Below, in pieces: positions 11,610-21,987 of a DNA stretch of 64,000 bases. Positions within the stretch are counted from its first letter, which is position 1. Each line of letters starts with the position of its first letter. The DNA is from Pomphorhynchus laevis (Eukaryota > Acanthocephala > Palaeacanthocephala > Echinorhynchida > Pomphorhynchidae): assembly GCA_012934845.2 (NCBI GenBank), contig WNNJ02002785.1, forward strand, positions 372,001-436,000. The letters are read 5' to 3'. Position numbers and translations under genes: made by a program. Under the pieces are notes generated by a model. The model was not told where the DNA came from. It worked only from the letters and a program-made list of their open reading frames with translations, and did no database searches.

Positions 11610-11945
11610 TCAATTTACAAAGAGCGTGAAAAATAAAATATGCGATACGTGGAACTTCCTACAGAAAGTGAATGGGGATGCAATCCTCAACATATTTATG
11701 AGTGACGTGACATCACATGATTTTACACAGTAACTTTTTATCAAATATATAATCCTTAAATTTTTTATCTTAGATGTATTTAAGTTTTTGAAATTAATCA
11801 GCTTACCAAAGTAAGAATTTAAGTCATTAAATAACAAATTGCAAATATTATTATTTAATCTATACTTGTATACTTTTTACAACATTTACCTTAATTCACA
11901 ATTTACAAATAATTCTAAATTATGGGTACATATATGTTCATTTAT
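11610..11945 (-). mobile_element. Penelope-like element fragment (N-terminal region)
   Basis: Minus-strand residues such as FNDLNSYFGKLINFKNLN and SKIKNL align with DDLNVYFGKVINSESSN and SKIKIW of the better copy at 13220-13705, so this is a diverged piece of the same element. It is about 200 bp of recognisable sequence and is interrupted. Confidence 0.5.
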
Positions 11946-12645
11946 TTTATCGAAACTGTCACTTTTGTAGTGTCCAAATGCTTGGGCTTGGCTTCGCATC
12001 GTGCCAAATGCGACATCCGAAACAAAACTAACGCCCCAACAGTTCTGAATCCTAGTCTGAATATGGCTTGAGATTTTCTTGTACGAAAAGAACTATCGAT
12101 GCGATCCGCTGCTTGAGTATGACAGAAAATGGAGGAATCTACTCGCTCACTTGATAGTCCGGGGTTATCAAGAACAGCGGCATAACGCCATTTGCGACGT
12201 GGTATTCGCAGTCGCACAATCGGCTCGAATGGATGTAGCCCTGGAAGTGCGAAGAATTATCCTGTGCCAACATGAAACCCTCCCCTTGCAGTCGACTCTG
12301 CAGTCATCCACCCCAACAGTCCGCATACCGTAACACCACCTTCAACGTACAACTTGCCGCTGCCCATCGTACGCTGTCAATGTCAAGAACAAGAAATATA
12401 AAGACAGGGTGGAAGCAGCGGGGTACATGTTTTCAGCCGCTGTAGTAAGTACCTTTGGTGAATTCAACGACGAAGGAAACATGGTAATCAAGCATGTTGC
12501 GAATAATATGAGCCGGACAAGCTCAATCGGATACGCAGTGACTGTCACACGCTTATATTAGCGCATATTCATCGCTCTAATAAGGGGCAACGCCAAAGCC
12601 ATGCTAGTTTCATCCGGTCAGCTTCCAATGTAGGTTTTTGATTAT
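11946..12645 (+). mobile_element. LINE C-terminal fragment (RLE-like tail)
   Basis: Plus frames contain KWRNLLAHLIVRGYQEQRHN and AICDVVFAVAQ, then in another frame a VIHPNSPH-type stretch, KYKDRVEAAGYMFSAAVVST and RIFIALIRGNAKAM. These match the conserved tail of a LINE lineage: RHNxIRDxL, then a DVxVxxP segment, then KxxKYxxxxxxxxxxFxPxVxET, then QRxSxAxQRGNA. The same tail is found in other pieces of this window. The frames are broken and the 5' part is missing. Confidence 0.55.
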
Positions 12646-12659
12646 GGTCAACAAGAAAT

Positions 12660-14298
12660 GTCTAAACGTGAGAAACTCTTTTTTTAATCATACTAATTTA
12701 AATGATAATTTGATTTATATTAATAATATTTTGTTATTATTAGCATTTAGTGTCCGATTATAGTATTTTTTATTACTATAACTGTCGATTATACAACTTA
12801 GCATATCATAATTGTTAATTAATCTTAAATTTATTGAACAAATGATATCTTTAGAAAAACTTCTTATATTTACATAAAGATCTTTTAGCCTATTTTCTCT
12901 TAAAAGTTATTATAATTTTTAATTGTTTATATATACTTAGCTTTTTTAATATTTTTATGTCTATTTTTCTTATTCCTTTTATCGTCATGACGTTTTGGCT
13001 TGCGTCTAATCGGATTATTATATAGGTAGACTTATATTATCTTATAAAAGTTGATAATATAAAAGAGATAATATTATATTATCTCTTAAAGATCTTGATT
13101 GTTCATATATAAATATCTTTTTTTAATATTTTTAACTCTATTTTTCTTATTCCTTTTATCACCATGACTTTTTGGTTTGCGTTTAACCGGATTATTATAA
13201 TATAGTTGTTTATTATTCACTATACTACTTCTGCCACTCCTGTAGCCAATCTTAATGGATAGCTAAAACTATCAGTTTTATTACAATCTAATATTAGATT
13301 GTAGACAAAGTTATTAGTAACTTTATCAATAGTTGTTATTATATAGTTATCCTTTAATTTAGTAAGTTCTTTATACATATCTTTATTAATTTTATCTTTC
13401 CTTTTATAATTGTTTGTTATTTTCATTTTATTTTTAATTTTATCAAATATATAATCTTTCCAAATTTTTATCTTAGATATATTCGAGCTTTCACTATTAA
13501 TCACCTTACCAAAGTAAACATTTAAGTCATCATATAACGAATCGTAAATTTTATTTTTGTCGTTGTTATTATTTAATCTATATTTATATCCTTTTGATAG
13601 CAGCTTTCTTAATTCACAATTTTCAATTAATTCTAGATTATGGGTACATATATGTTCATTTATTTTATCAAAACTAAGACTTTTACAATTGCATTCTGTT
13701 TCCATTATGTTTCTAATATTATCGTTACATATTGATTTTAATTCTTTATGATAATTACAAATTATTTACCTTATTTTAGGAATATATTTACTTAAATCTG
13801 ACCCTATTATTTCTTTACTTTTAGAATTATTTAAAAGTCCGGCTATATTTATGTTATCTATACATTTATTAATGAAGTTTATGGTTAATGTATATTTTCT
13901 ATTGTTATTATTAACATTTATTGTACGATTATAGTATTTTGTATTACAATAACTGTCTATTATACAACTTAGCCTATCATAGTCGTTAATTAATTTTTGA
14001 TTTATTGAACATATGATATCTTTAGAAAAACTTCTTATATTTACATACAGATCTTTTAGCTTATTATCACTTAAAAGTTGTTTTAACATTTCTAATTGTT
14101 CATTTATATACATATCTTTTTTAATATTTTTAACTCTATTTTTCTTATTTCTTTTATCACCATGACTTATTGGCTTGCGTTTAACCAGATTACTATAATA
14201 TAGTTGTTTATTATTTACTATACTACTTCTGCCACTCCTGTAGCCAATCTTAATGGATAGCTAAAACTATCAGTTTTATTACAATCTAATATTATCGA
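12660..14298 (-). mobile_element. Penelope-like element, N-terminal part, two head-to-tail copies
   Basis: On the minus strand, frames at 14113-13766 and 13705-13220 encode a lysine/asparagine-rich protein with VNIRSFSKDIICSINQKL, HICTHNLEL and LKDNYIITTIDKVTNNF. The last resembles the conserved K.D.VIxxADKxxNxVV block upstream of the reverse transcriptase in Penelope-like elements. Sequence at 14218-14298 (GCCACTCCTGTAGCCAATC) recurs at 13217-13300, and 12690-13200 repeats 13890-14215. Two truncated copies therefore sit head to tail with a period of about 1.0 kb, an arrangement known for this class. The upper copy keeps long frames; the lower is more decayed. No RT domain is present here. 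Confidence 0.6.
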
Positions 14299-14959
14299 TC
14301 ATCTAACTGTCGTTTTAAAAATATAATTTATACTTTATGTGGTATTTAAAATATTATTAATAAAACAGCAGCATTTTTACAATTATTAAATATCTGTTTG
14401 AAAATAATGTTTTGATTTTGAATTTGCATATTAAATTGTAATCAATTTACTTAATTTATTTTCAGTAATTCAAGTAATTACTTTATTTAACGCAAACCGC
14501 AAATATTTGCAGTTTACATTGTCGTTGATGCGTAAACGGATTATAGAATGTATTATAATTTAAGGCGTACGGATTTACATCCGTAAGACAGTAAATTTCG
14601 ACAGTTATCTGTTAATTTCGTGTACCACGTCATTCAATCCTAATGGTTACATGGAATTAAGCGTTTTAATCCAAAAATCTTCTTTGTCTCAATAGTTTTT
14701 GATTTTATATTGACTTATTTTCTCTAATAATATGCTCAAACAGTAAATAATTTACAGTTTTTAATATCTTTTAATTAATATCATATATTTATGAAATATA
14801 GTTTGACTATTATGTAGTAAATTATATAAGTGTTTCCTAAGTCTAGCTTTAACATTTGTTATTTATTTCCTATATATTGCTGTCCATAAATACATTATAT
14901 TAGATACACTACGCCTGTCGTATTGCAGTTACAATTATCGTTGATAGTCAATGAAAGAC
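14299..14959. other. AT-rich intergenic DNA
   Basis: No gene, structured repeat or Penelope-like similarity noticed between the Penelope-like fragments and the T360 array. Confidence 0.5.
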
Positions 14960-15002
14960 GTTTGATATTATCCTCGTGTGGTTGTTTGAATCCTATCAGC
15001 AT

Positions 15003-15075
15003 CACTGTACACTACAATCAGCGTGGGTGGACCTCATCAGCAGTGAGCCCACGCCTACATTTCGTGTTTCGGTCC
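15003..15075 (-). ncRNA. Hammerhead-like module, family T360, unit 1
   Basis: On the minus strand: GGACC-GAAAC (15075-15066), a stem III strand ending GCGTGGG, CACTG-CTGATGA-GGTCC (15045-15029), CCCACGC (15027-15021), and GTGTA followed by CAGTG (down to 15003). Stem II is GGACC/GGTCC directly abutting GAAA and CUGAUGA. Stem III is ACAC..GCGTGGG with CCCACGC..GTGT. Stem I is CACTG/CAGTG. The predicted cleavage triplet is GUA. Every canonical core base is present. The strand order is S2-S1-S3, not the usual S1-S2-S3. Confidence 0.6.
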
Positions 15076-15362
15076 TTTTACTGCTTCTGCTGATTCCTTG
15101 TCGCCGAAATGCTGGTTTATATTTGGCTTATATACCAAATTACACAATTATTGTGTTCTTTATTTGGTGTGGGCGGTAACTAATATTCGCAATTCGAATC
15201 CACCACACACCGATTTTTTATTCCGTTCTTATACGAAATGTTCACTGGACAGTAAACCGTAAGCTGTCTTTTTACTATTGTGAATATTGCATACACGAGC
15301 CGTTATTCTTAACTGGTCGGTTTGATATTATCCTCGTGTGGTTGTTTGAATCCTATCAGCAT

Positions 15363-15435
15363 CACTGTACACTACAATCAGCGTGGGTGGACCTCATCAG
15401 CAGTGAGCCCACGCCTACATTTCGTGTTTCGGTCC
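15363..15435 (-). ncRNA. Hammerhead-like module, family T360, unit 2
   Basis: Identical in sequence to the module of unit 1, displaced by 360 bp. Because two modules lie in the same transcription direction, a canonical hammerhead could form with S1 from one unit and S2 plus S3 from the next. Confidence 0.6.
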
Positions 15436-15873
15436 TTTAACTGCTTCTGCTGATTCCTTGTCGCCGAAATGCTGGTTTATATTTGGCTTATATACCAAAT
15501 TACACAATTATTGTGTTCTTTATTTGGTGTGGGCGGTAACTAATATTCACAATTCGAATCCACCACACACCGATTTTTTATTCCGTTCTTATACGAAATA
15601 TTCACTGGACAGTAAATCGTAAGCTGTCTTTTTACTATTGTGAATATTGCATACACGAGTCATATTCACAATAGTAAAAAGACAGCTTACGATTTACTGT
15701 CCAGTGAACATTTCGTATAAGAACGGAATAAAAAATCGGTGTGTGGTGGATTCGAATTGTGAATATTAGTTACCGCCCACACCAAATATAGAACACATTA
15801 ATTGTGTAATTTGGTATATAAGCCAAATATAAACCAGCATTTCGGCGACAAGGAATCAGCAGAAGCAGTAAAA

Positions 15874-15946
15874 GGACCGAAACACGAAATGTAGGCGTGG
15901 GCTCACTGCTGATGAGGTCCACCCACGCTGATTGTAGTGTACAGTG
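15874..15946 (+). ncRNA. Hammerhead-like module, family T360, inverted unit
   Basis: The same 73-nt module on the plus strand: GGACCGAAAC at 15874-15883, CTGATGAGGTCC at 15909-15920, CCCACGC at 15922-15928, and GTA-CAGTG at 15939-15946. Confidence 0.6.
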
Positions 15947-16059
15947 ATGCTGATAGGATTCAAACAACCACACGAGGATAATATCAAACCGACCAGTTAA
16001 GAATAATGGCTCGTGTATGGAATATATTCACAATAGAAAGACGTTTGTTAGTCGTATTA

Positions 16060-16239
16060 TTTACAAAGTAATTATCAAAGCAATAAGGATTAGAAGTCAT
16101 CAGGAGGAACTGCTATGTAATCAGGTTTCCAATACCATTGATATTCATTTGCAATTTCACGCAAGTGGCAAATTTTTATGGATGGATAATAAATAATATA
16201 CTTTGCATTAGAATAAGATATTAGATAGTTATTTCAGAG
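16060..16239 (-). repeat. Family D partial copy, inverted
   Basis: Reverse-complement landmarks of family D are visible: GGAAACCTGATTACATAGC and GCAGTTCCTCCTGATGAC on the minus strand at about 16133-16095. It stands tail-to-head against the plus-strand copy that starts at 16240. The module here has GAAA, the stem III strand and CTGATGA; the GUC strand is lost or diverged. Confidence 0.5.
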
Positions 16240-16600
16240 GAAATTTATCATTAGCATGTATTTGACCCCGCTGCTATGTTGGGTAGAAGAGTTAGGGGCC
16301 GAAACCTGATAGCATAGCGGTTTCTCCTGATGACCTCCAATTCTTATTCTGATACAACGTCTGGTATTTATTAATCAATTCATAAAATGACGTTTATTTT
16401 AAATTTCAATTTTTTTATTTTAACTTGATTTAAATTATAGAAAATCTTATAACAATTATTAATTTTATTATTTAATTATTAAATTTTGATTTAGCATTAT
16501 TATGTTTTGTTTATTTTATAGTTATATTAAATACCTAGACTCAGTTAGCTGATTTAATCATCTAAGGATTCTGTAAAATTATAAATAAATATATTATAAT
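16240..16600 (+). repeat. Family D copy with hammerhead-like module
   Basis: A dispersed family of about 350 bp. It has a conserved head (TTTGACCCCGCTGCTATG, then GGGCCGAAAC, ATAGCATAGC, TCCTGATGACC and ATTCTTATTCTGATAC), a variable AT-rich body with AATTCATAAAA, and a tail with GACTCAGTTAGCTGAT. Copies also occur at 425, 18366 (tail), 27225, 28020, 28835, 34596 and 35151. The family repeatedly lies next to Penelope-like fragments, so it may be the terminal repeat of that element or a nonautonomous derivative; that is inference. Confidence 0.65.
16271..16345 (+). ncRNA. Hammerhead-like module, family D
   Basis: CTGCTATG (16271-16278) plus TTGGGT is one stem III strand and ends at the GTA triplet (16283-16285). 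GAAAC (16301-16305) with CTGATAGCATAGC is the other strand, and CTGATGA (16327-16333) follows TTTCTC. The stem III match ACCTGA..CATAGC / GCTATG.TTGGGT is strong. Order S3-S2-S1 is the same cyclic order as in the tandem families. Confidence 0.45.
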
Positions 16601-17239
16601 TAATAATTTAAATTATTAATAATTTTATTATTATAAATTATTAATTGTTATTTTGTCAAAATTATTTTTATAAATAAAAAGTAACATATTTCTATAAATT
16701 TTAAATCTTATCTAAATTCAATAATTCTTGATTAATAATTTTAATCATATTTTAATTTCTTATATATTTCTTATATTACCAAAAGATAAAAAAATCCTCA
16801 AATACAAATAGATAGATAGACGTTGTTTATCTAGAATACTAAACTTTAAGTAAAATTCAAAAGATTATTACAACCCTAGATACCTCGACGAGGTAACAAT
16901 AGAAACTACTCAATGTTGAATAGCATTTAAATATTTGAATATTTATAATAAATAATGTTTGATACATTCTAAACACTTTAAATACTGTCAAATATTTAAA
17001 AGGTAATTTTAATCAGAATGAGTTAAGATCATCCTGAAGATCTAAAATAAATGCAACTTTAGCTTTCATTTATACTATAAAAACGGATAAATAAGAACAT
17101 TAAGAAATAAATAAAAATTAGTATTTGATAATTGATTATTATTAAGTATTATTTTTTTATTAAAACACAAAAAAGATAGTTTACAGTTTGAACGTTACCC
17201 ACAAGTTGGCCCGTACAATATAATTATTCATTATTTTCT
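16601..17239. other. AT-rich DNA, nothing recognised
   Basis: No exon, RNA gene or repeat boundary found. Confidence 0.5.
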
Positions 17240-17712
17240 TATCACTGGTTTCCAATAGTCTTCGCTTGATTCGGGCACAGAATGGAGAAGCAGGACATCC
17301 TAATGCTCATTGACAAGCCACTCATAAGTAAAGATCCGATTTCCCGGCATAATTGAACAATTTCGTGTGCGTACGTGCTTGAGCTTTTCTTAGTCAGACA
17401 TGGATTTGCGTCTGTACTAATGCCCAGTGAACTCGATAACACGAACGGCAAAAATGTCGAGTGCTCTATTTCTCTTACACGCTCATTATATTTGGCAAAT
17501 TTAGGTTGTACATGGAAGCCGAATGCAGAGTCAATGGATTTAGTGGCATTTGCGGGCGCGTGTACGTTGAAAATACATATATATATGAACGTACGATATG
17601 TATTGACTCTACGTAAGCCATTGCACGCTATGCCAAGACGAGCATTTCTATCTTGTGTCGTACTCTGTAATTGAAAACTTGTTCCAGGACGTAAAGGCTG
17701 CAACACAGCCAC
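17240..17712 (-). mobile_element. LINE C-terminal fragment (156-codon frame)
   Basis: The minus frame contains IFNVHAPANATKS, then YNERVREIEHSTFLPFVLSS and SLGISTDANPCL. The pattern FNPxAPSN...YxxRVxExEHGSFTPLVFSxxGG is the conserved end of a LINE lineage; other pieces in this window share the same motif. The upstream reverse transcriptase is missing. It keeps one open frame of 156 codons, so this is one of the better-preserved fragments. The overlapping plus-strand 99-codon frame is a shadow. Confidence 0.6.
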
Positions 17713-18365
17713 AATTTAGCAATATTTTAGCAAGAAAATCCCGGACGCAATTATGTCTAAGTGAGGGAAGGTATCCAAATTTACATGACCAGGCATGAGA
17801 TAACGAGTTTGATTAATTATATTTATTAATATTATTAATATTAATAATATTAATATTACATTAACAAAATTTATAATATTAATAATATTAATTATTTGAT
17901 ATTATTAGTATTTGATATTATTAATTTTAGTATATTATAATTTTTATATATTTTTGTAAAAACTTTACATGCGAAAATTGTCTAAATTTTCGAAATCTTA
18001 TTATATTATCTAAATAAATCAATTATCTTATCTAATTTATATATTTATATATAAATATAAATATACAAAAAAATAAATAAAATATACTAATATATATTAG
18101 TATATTTATATATTTCGTTATATATAACATTTATAAATCACTGCAAATACTGTTAAATATTTGTTAAAATACCTTTCATCTCTACATGTTTTCAATTAAT
18201 ACGAAAAATTTGAAAATATATAATATATTAAACAATGAGCAATATTATATTTTAATATTTAATAATATATGATGATATCAAAATTTGTAGATTATAGCTA
18301 TCATCACTATCAATGATTATTAGAAATAATTACCACTTTAGCTTTTATTGATGTGATATAGAGTA
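17713..18365. repeat. Low-complexity ATTAATATTATT-rich DNA
   Basis: From about 17815 to 18130 the sequence is dominated by interleaved ATTAATATT and TATATATTTATATA runs that are self-complementary. No gene is seen. Confidence 0.6.
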
Positions 18366-18545
18366 ATTGACCAATATTCCTTATTCGAATACATCATTTG
18401 TTATTTTTTAGTCAATTCATAAAAATTGACTTTTATTTTAAATTTTAATTTTAAATTCTATTGTTATATAAATATAAATTGTATGCAATTTTATATAATC
18501 AATCATTTATTATTTATAATGAAGAGCTTAATTAATCTAAATTCC
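18366..18545 (+). repeat. Family D, middle part
   Basis: Shares CCTTATTCGAATACATC, then TAGTCAATTCATAAAAATTG and the TATAAATTGTATG.AATTTTATATAA body with other D copies. The module head is missing. Confidence 0.45.
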
Positions 18546-19140
18546 GCATTTTGGTCTTAGGATATAAAAACATCAATAACTACAATTTGTTTAAATCACG
18601 TTACGGACATAAACACAACTGTATGATCAAGATTTTTGAAACTGACGTTGATAAATTTATGATGGTCGGTGATCTTGTCTACTTCCGCAAACGACAACTT
18701 CTTCAAATTTGGACATTCGAAATCATGACGTAGCGATGAGCACAATTGATAGCAAAAAACGCACATACAACATTGTCCTCTTTCGTGTACAGGGTTCCGT
18801 ATTCTTCAAAACTTATCATTAAATCCATGTATGGATACACACCAAACCAAGGGTCGTTTGGTATATCTAGGCGATTGCCAATTTTCTCGCTGGCAAGTCG
18901 GTGAAAGATATAGGTCCGAATCTAGCTGTGATATTTTATCTTGCTGCTACACATAATTTAAGCGGAAAGCTTCTGTTACATGAAGTGCGAGCATAAATTT
19001 AGAAACAGGTGTTACTTTTGCTAACACTGCCACTGTCGAAGATGAGCATCTGTTAGAGATCCCTACTATGCGTTTGATGAAATGCCATGGTCATCTATCT
19101 ATTTAATTAGGCCCTAAAACGGGCTCAGCATTTGTTATTG
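18546..19140 (-). other. Unidentified coding-like minus-strand segment
   Basis: Between about 18905 and 18727 a minus frame is open and has protein-like composition, with FHRLASEKIGNRLDIPNDPW, VYPYMDLMISFEEYG and VCAFFAINCAH. I do not recognise the family. It lies directly next to LINE tail repeats and is probably a fragment of a mobile element; a host exon remnant cannot be excluded. The plus-strand 60-codon frame at 18551-18733 overlaps it and shows no domain. Confidence 0.25.
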
Positions 19141-19146
19141 AAAGGG

Positions 19147-19455
19147 AAAAACCAGGTGCGCCTTTGGGACACTTGGGCTATCTCGGGATTAGTCTTCTTC
19201 TCAAGAGGACGTCCCATAGAGCAAATGGCTAAGGTTTCTTAAGCTCCTCGTCTCTCGTTTACCTAGCATAGTCCGCGTCGATTGGATTCTTCGGGGGGTG
19301 AAAACCAGGTGCGCCTTTGGGGCACTTGGGCTATCTCGGGATTAGTCTTCTTCTCAAGAGGACGTCCCCCAGCGCAAAGGCTAAGGTTTCTTAAGCTCCT
19401 CGTCTCTCGTTTACCTAGCATAGTCCGCGTCGATTGGATTCTTCGGGGGTGAGAG
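19147..19455 (+). repeat. 154-bp tandem duplication in a LINE tail
   Basis: Two units start with AAAACCAGGTGCGCCTTTGG at 19147 and 19301. Both contain CTCGGGATTAGTCTTCTTCT and CCGCGTCGATTGGATTCTTC. The same sequence in reverse orientation forms the tail of the LINE remnant at 8830-9010. The units are nearly identical, so the duplication is recent relative to the remnant at 8.8 kb. Confidence 0.75.
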
Positions 19456-19689
19456 ACCCCGGGTGGTTCAGTCGGAAAGCGGCGTGTTGGATCGATTAGG
19501 GGGTGCTCATATCCCCCTGGATCTGTGGCCGTAGTTTGGAAGTTGAGGACGGAAGAAAATGACCGATTGAAATGACTAACTATGTTTTTCTAGTGACTGT
19601 TTTTCTGTTTTGCATGTTTCTCCTCGCTTTTTGTATTTAAGAAAATCTTTATTATTATTTAATTAAAATTATTATCCGTCAGATCGTCC
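19456..19689 (+). repeat. LINE 3' tail continuation
   Basis: Contains GGTGCTCATATCCCCCTGGA and TCTGTGGCCGTAG; a close match (GGGGCTCAGATCCCCCTGGA, CCTGAGGCCATAG) occurs at 60475-60513, and a diverged one lies near 8830-8870 on the minus strand. It is the conserved 3' end of one LINE family, ending in an AT-rich stretch. Confidence 0.5.
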
Positions 19690-20640
19690 CACAGCCCTCT
19701 CAGTCCATATTTTATCATGGGTAATAACATGGTTCGGAAGAAGAGAAGGACTTTTCAAAAGACAGTTTACCGAAATCGGAAACCTGAGCAGTACTCCTTG
19801 CCAATTTGTCAAAAATATTCTCAAAGTGTTTCACAAATGACCACCGTGAGGTCATTATAATTTCTAAATAACTAGAATTTAAGCAAAATTCCAACATATT
19901 ATTTCTAATATATAAACAGTACCAGGGTCCATAACAATCGCCTCTGCGAATCTTCAACAGTTCGCACTTGGATGTGTTAAAGGATAGATTAGTTTCATCC
20001 CAAAAACGAACAAGACCGTTCAGTGCATCTTGCGACTTTGTAAGCGACACTGAGAGTATAACTAAATCGTCAACATAAATAGCCCTTATGCTTTGTGAAG
20101 AGGTGTTTCGAGAATATATGTCGGAAGGTCTGTCAAGTGGAAATAAAATAAGGTGGGCTCGACGGATCACCCTGCATCACTTCTCGATTCGCTACAAAAG
20201 TATCCGATGAGGTGTTACCGTCGAAAATTCACAGCTTAGTAGGTTCCATAATTATTTGTAGAATACCCAAGTAACAACCCCTAATATTATAGTTGATACT
20301 GAACTTAGTAAGCAATAAGGATCGATTGACCGAGTCAAGAGCTTTAGTAAAATCAATGAACACAGCGTATGCACACTTTTTAGCGACTAATCTACTTGTT
20401 ATAGATTCTCTTACTACCCAAATGACATCATTCGTGGATCGACCCGGTCTAAAACAAAATTGTTCTGGCGGCAGCAAGTTACCTCAATACAGCAACAGTC
20501 GTCTATTTACAATTTGCGTCAACAGTTTCTATGTGTTATTTAATAACGCGATTTCTCTGCACGAATTTAGCGAGATAGTATAACCCTTTCCTTTGTGTAA
20601 TATCTTTATCATACTCTCGTTTAAAGAATGTAAAATTGGG
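19690..20640 (-). mobile_element. LINE reverse-transcriptase fragment
   Basis: On the minus strand, 20477-20229 encodes PPEQFCFRPGRSTNDVIWVV and AVFIDFTKALDSVNRSLLL, the fingers motif and catalytic motif A of non-LTR reverse transcriptase (FIDFxKAFDSVxR). Frame 20170-19715 carries AIYVDDLVILSVSL, motif C (YVDD), and then FWDETNLSFNTSKCE, the typical LNxxKCE-like follow-up. The pieces lie in different frames, and motif B is damaged. It is an old LINE copy, possibly of a jockey/R1-like clade. The overlapping plus frame 20293-20583 is a shadow. Confidence 0.7.
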
Positions 20641-21920
20641 TAACCATTCAGAAGAGAATTGAAGAAATAAAGTCAATAAGATTTTAAGTAAGATGCTCTT
20701 AAGTGTTCAATACAAAACCTATTTGATTCGTCAGTTTATTTTTCAATGATAGAGATACCATTGAGAATTTGATTTCCTCTAAGGAAAACGATGAATTAAG
20801 AAAATCATTGCCAACTAATTCCGGTAATCTCAAAGGCTAAGTCATGTGATAACTTTTTCGTTTGGTGTTTGTACAAAGTTTTCTGCAATCCATAACATTC
20901 CTTCAACGATAGTCCTTATTACTTAATAAGGACTATTACCTTTTAATAAAGGGGTATTTAAATGATCCCCTTAATTAATATTAATATTTTATTAATATTA
21001 AAAATATTAATGATATAATTATTTATTAATTAATAATATTATTATTGAATATGAATAATGTTATTGAATATTATTTCGTTGGTTTTTAATTTAATGTGTA
21101 TAATTAAATGAAATAAAATTTTAATAAAATTGAATGAAATTGTATAAAATCTTATATAATTATTTATTGTTTATAATTATTTATCTTATTTTAAATTAAT
21201 ATATTTAAATGTATAGTATAAAAACCCTTATCTGATCTGATTTATTGTTCGATCATAGTATTGTATATTACAAACTTAACATAGGCGTTATAAACTTCGT
21301 ATTTTGTAAAGGTTAAATAATTCCAATTTAAGATTTCTAAGTATGTTATTTTAATACATGTAAGCAATGATTTGCCTTCAGCAATATCATTGCTTACAAA
21401 ACCGACCATAAACTTTATGTAATTTTTTCATTTTTTGTTTCCAATTTCTGAGGATGGTAGTATTTACTATCGAAATATAATAATTTTGTTGACTTTCAAT
21501 TACACGTGATCGTTTCTAAATAAATAAATTTTATCGTTATATAAATACTAAATGAAATACGGAGACTCAGTTAGCTGATCTTATTTATTATTTCAATATT
21601 GTACAACAATGATAGTGTAATATCTTGTTTTAGAAATTGTAAAAATATGTAAAGGAATGCACTAAAACAAAAACTAGATAAGTTTAGCTCTCATTGTGTT
21701 AAGAATATAATATGAAAGCACTGAATTTAAAAATGTAGAATGACCTTGAATTTAATTAATTCCAAGAGATGATGCAATAATTGTCTGAAAATAATTTTCA
21801 GGTATCCTCTATAACTGCTATTAAAAATTTAGAAATTACAAATTCCATATCTTAAATAAATTCACCATAACCTTATGCTAGAAAATATTTGAAAATTATG
21901 TAATTGAAATAATTCTAACG
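20641..21920. other. AT-rich DNA upstream of the glycine-rich gene
   Basis: Contains fragments of family D (about 21120-21245 with a TATCTGATCTGATTTATT tail; about 21540-21590 with GACTCAGTTAGCTGATC). No exon was recognised. Confidence 0.45.
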
Positions 21921-21927
21921 TGGATGA

Positions 21928-21934
21928 TATAAAA
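21928..21934 (+). promoter_or_regulatory. Candidate TATA box of the glycine-rich gene
   Basis: TATAAAA lies 54 bp before the start codon at 21988. A transcription start about 30 bp downstream would leave a leader of about 30 nt. In such AT-rich DNA the motif could also be chance. Confidence 0.4.
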
Positions 21935-21987
21935 TAAGCTAATTACAACGACAAGAAAATAGTTGACAGCAAAAGCTAAAAGAGTAT

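Larger units (their letters stand above)
14960..16025. repeat. Tandem repeat T360: two direct units and one inverted unit
   Basis: The string TTTGATATTATCCTCGTGTG begins units at 14961 and 15321, a 360-bp period. A third, inverted unit occupies about 15660-16020, so 15300-16020 is a near-perfect palindrome with arms of about 355 bp. Only a handful of substitutions separate the copies, so the array is young. Each unit holds one hammerhead-like module (minus strand in units 1 and 2, plus strand in the inverted unit). A 67-codon frame present in all three units is a by-product of the repetition. Confidence 0.85.

Noticed and set aside
14976-15973. A 67-codon frame present three times in the T360 units (MWLFESYQHHCTL...)
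   Set aside because: Its recurrence follows from near-identical repeat units. It covers the structured RNA module, and there is no sign of selection on codons.
17375-17674. A 99-codon plus-strand frame
   Set aside because: It is antisense to a frame with clear LINE motifs.
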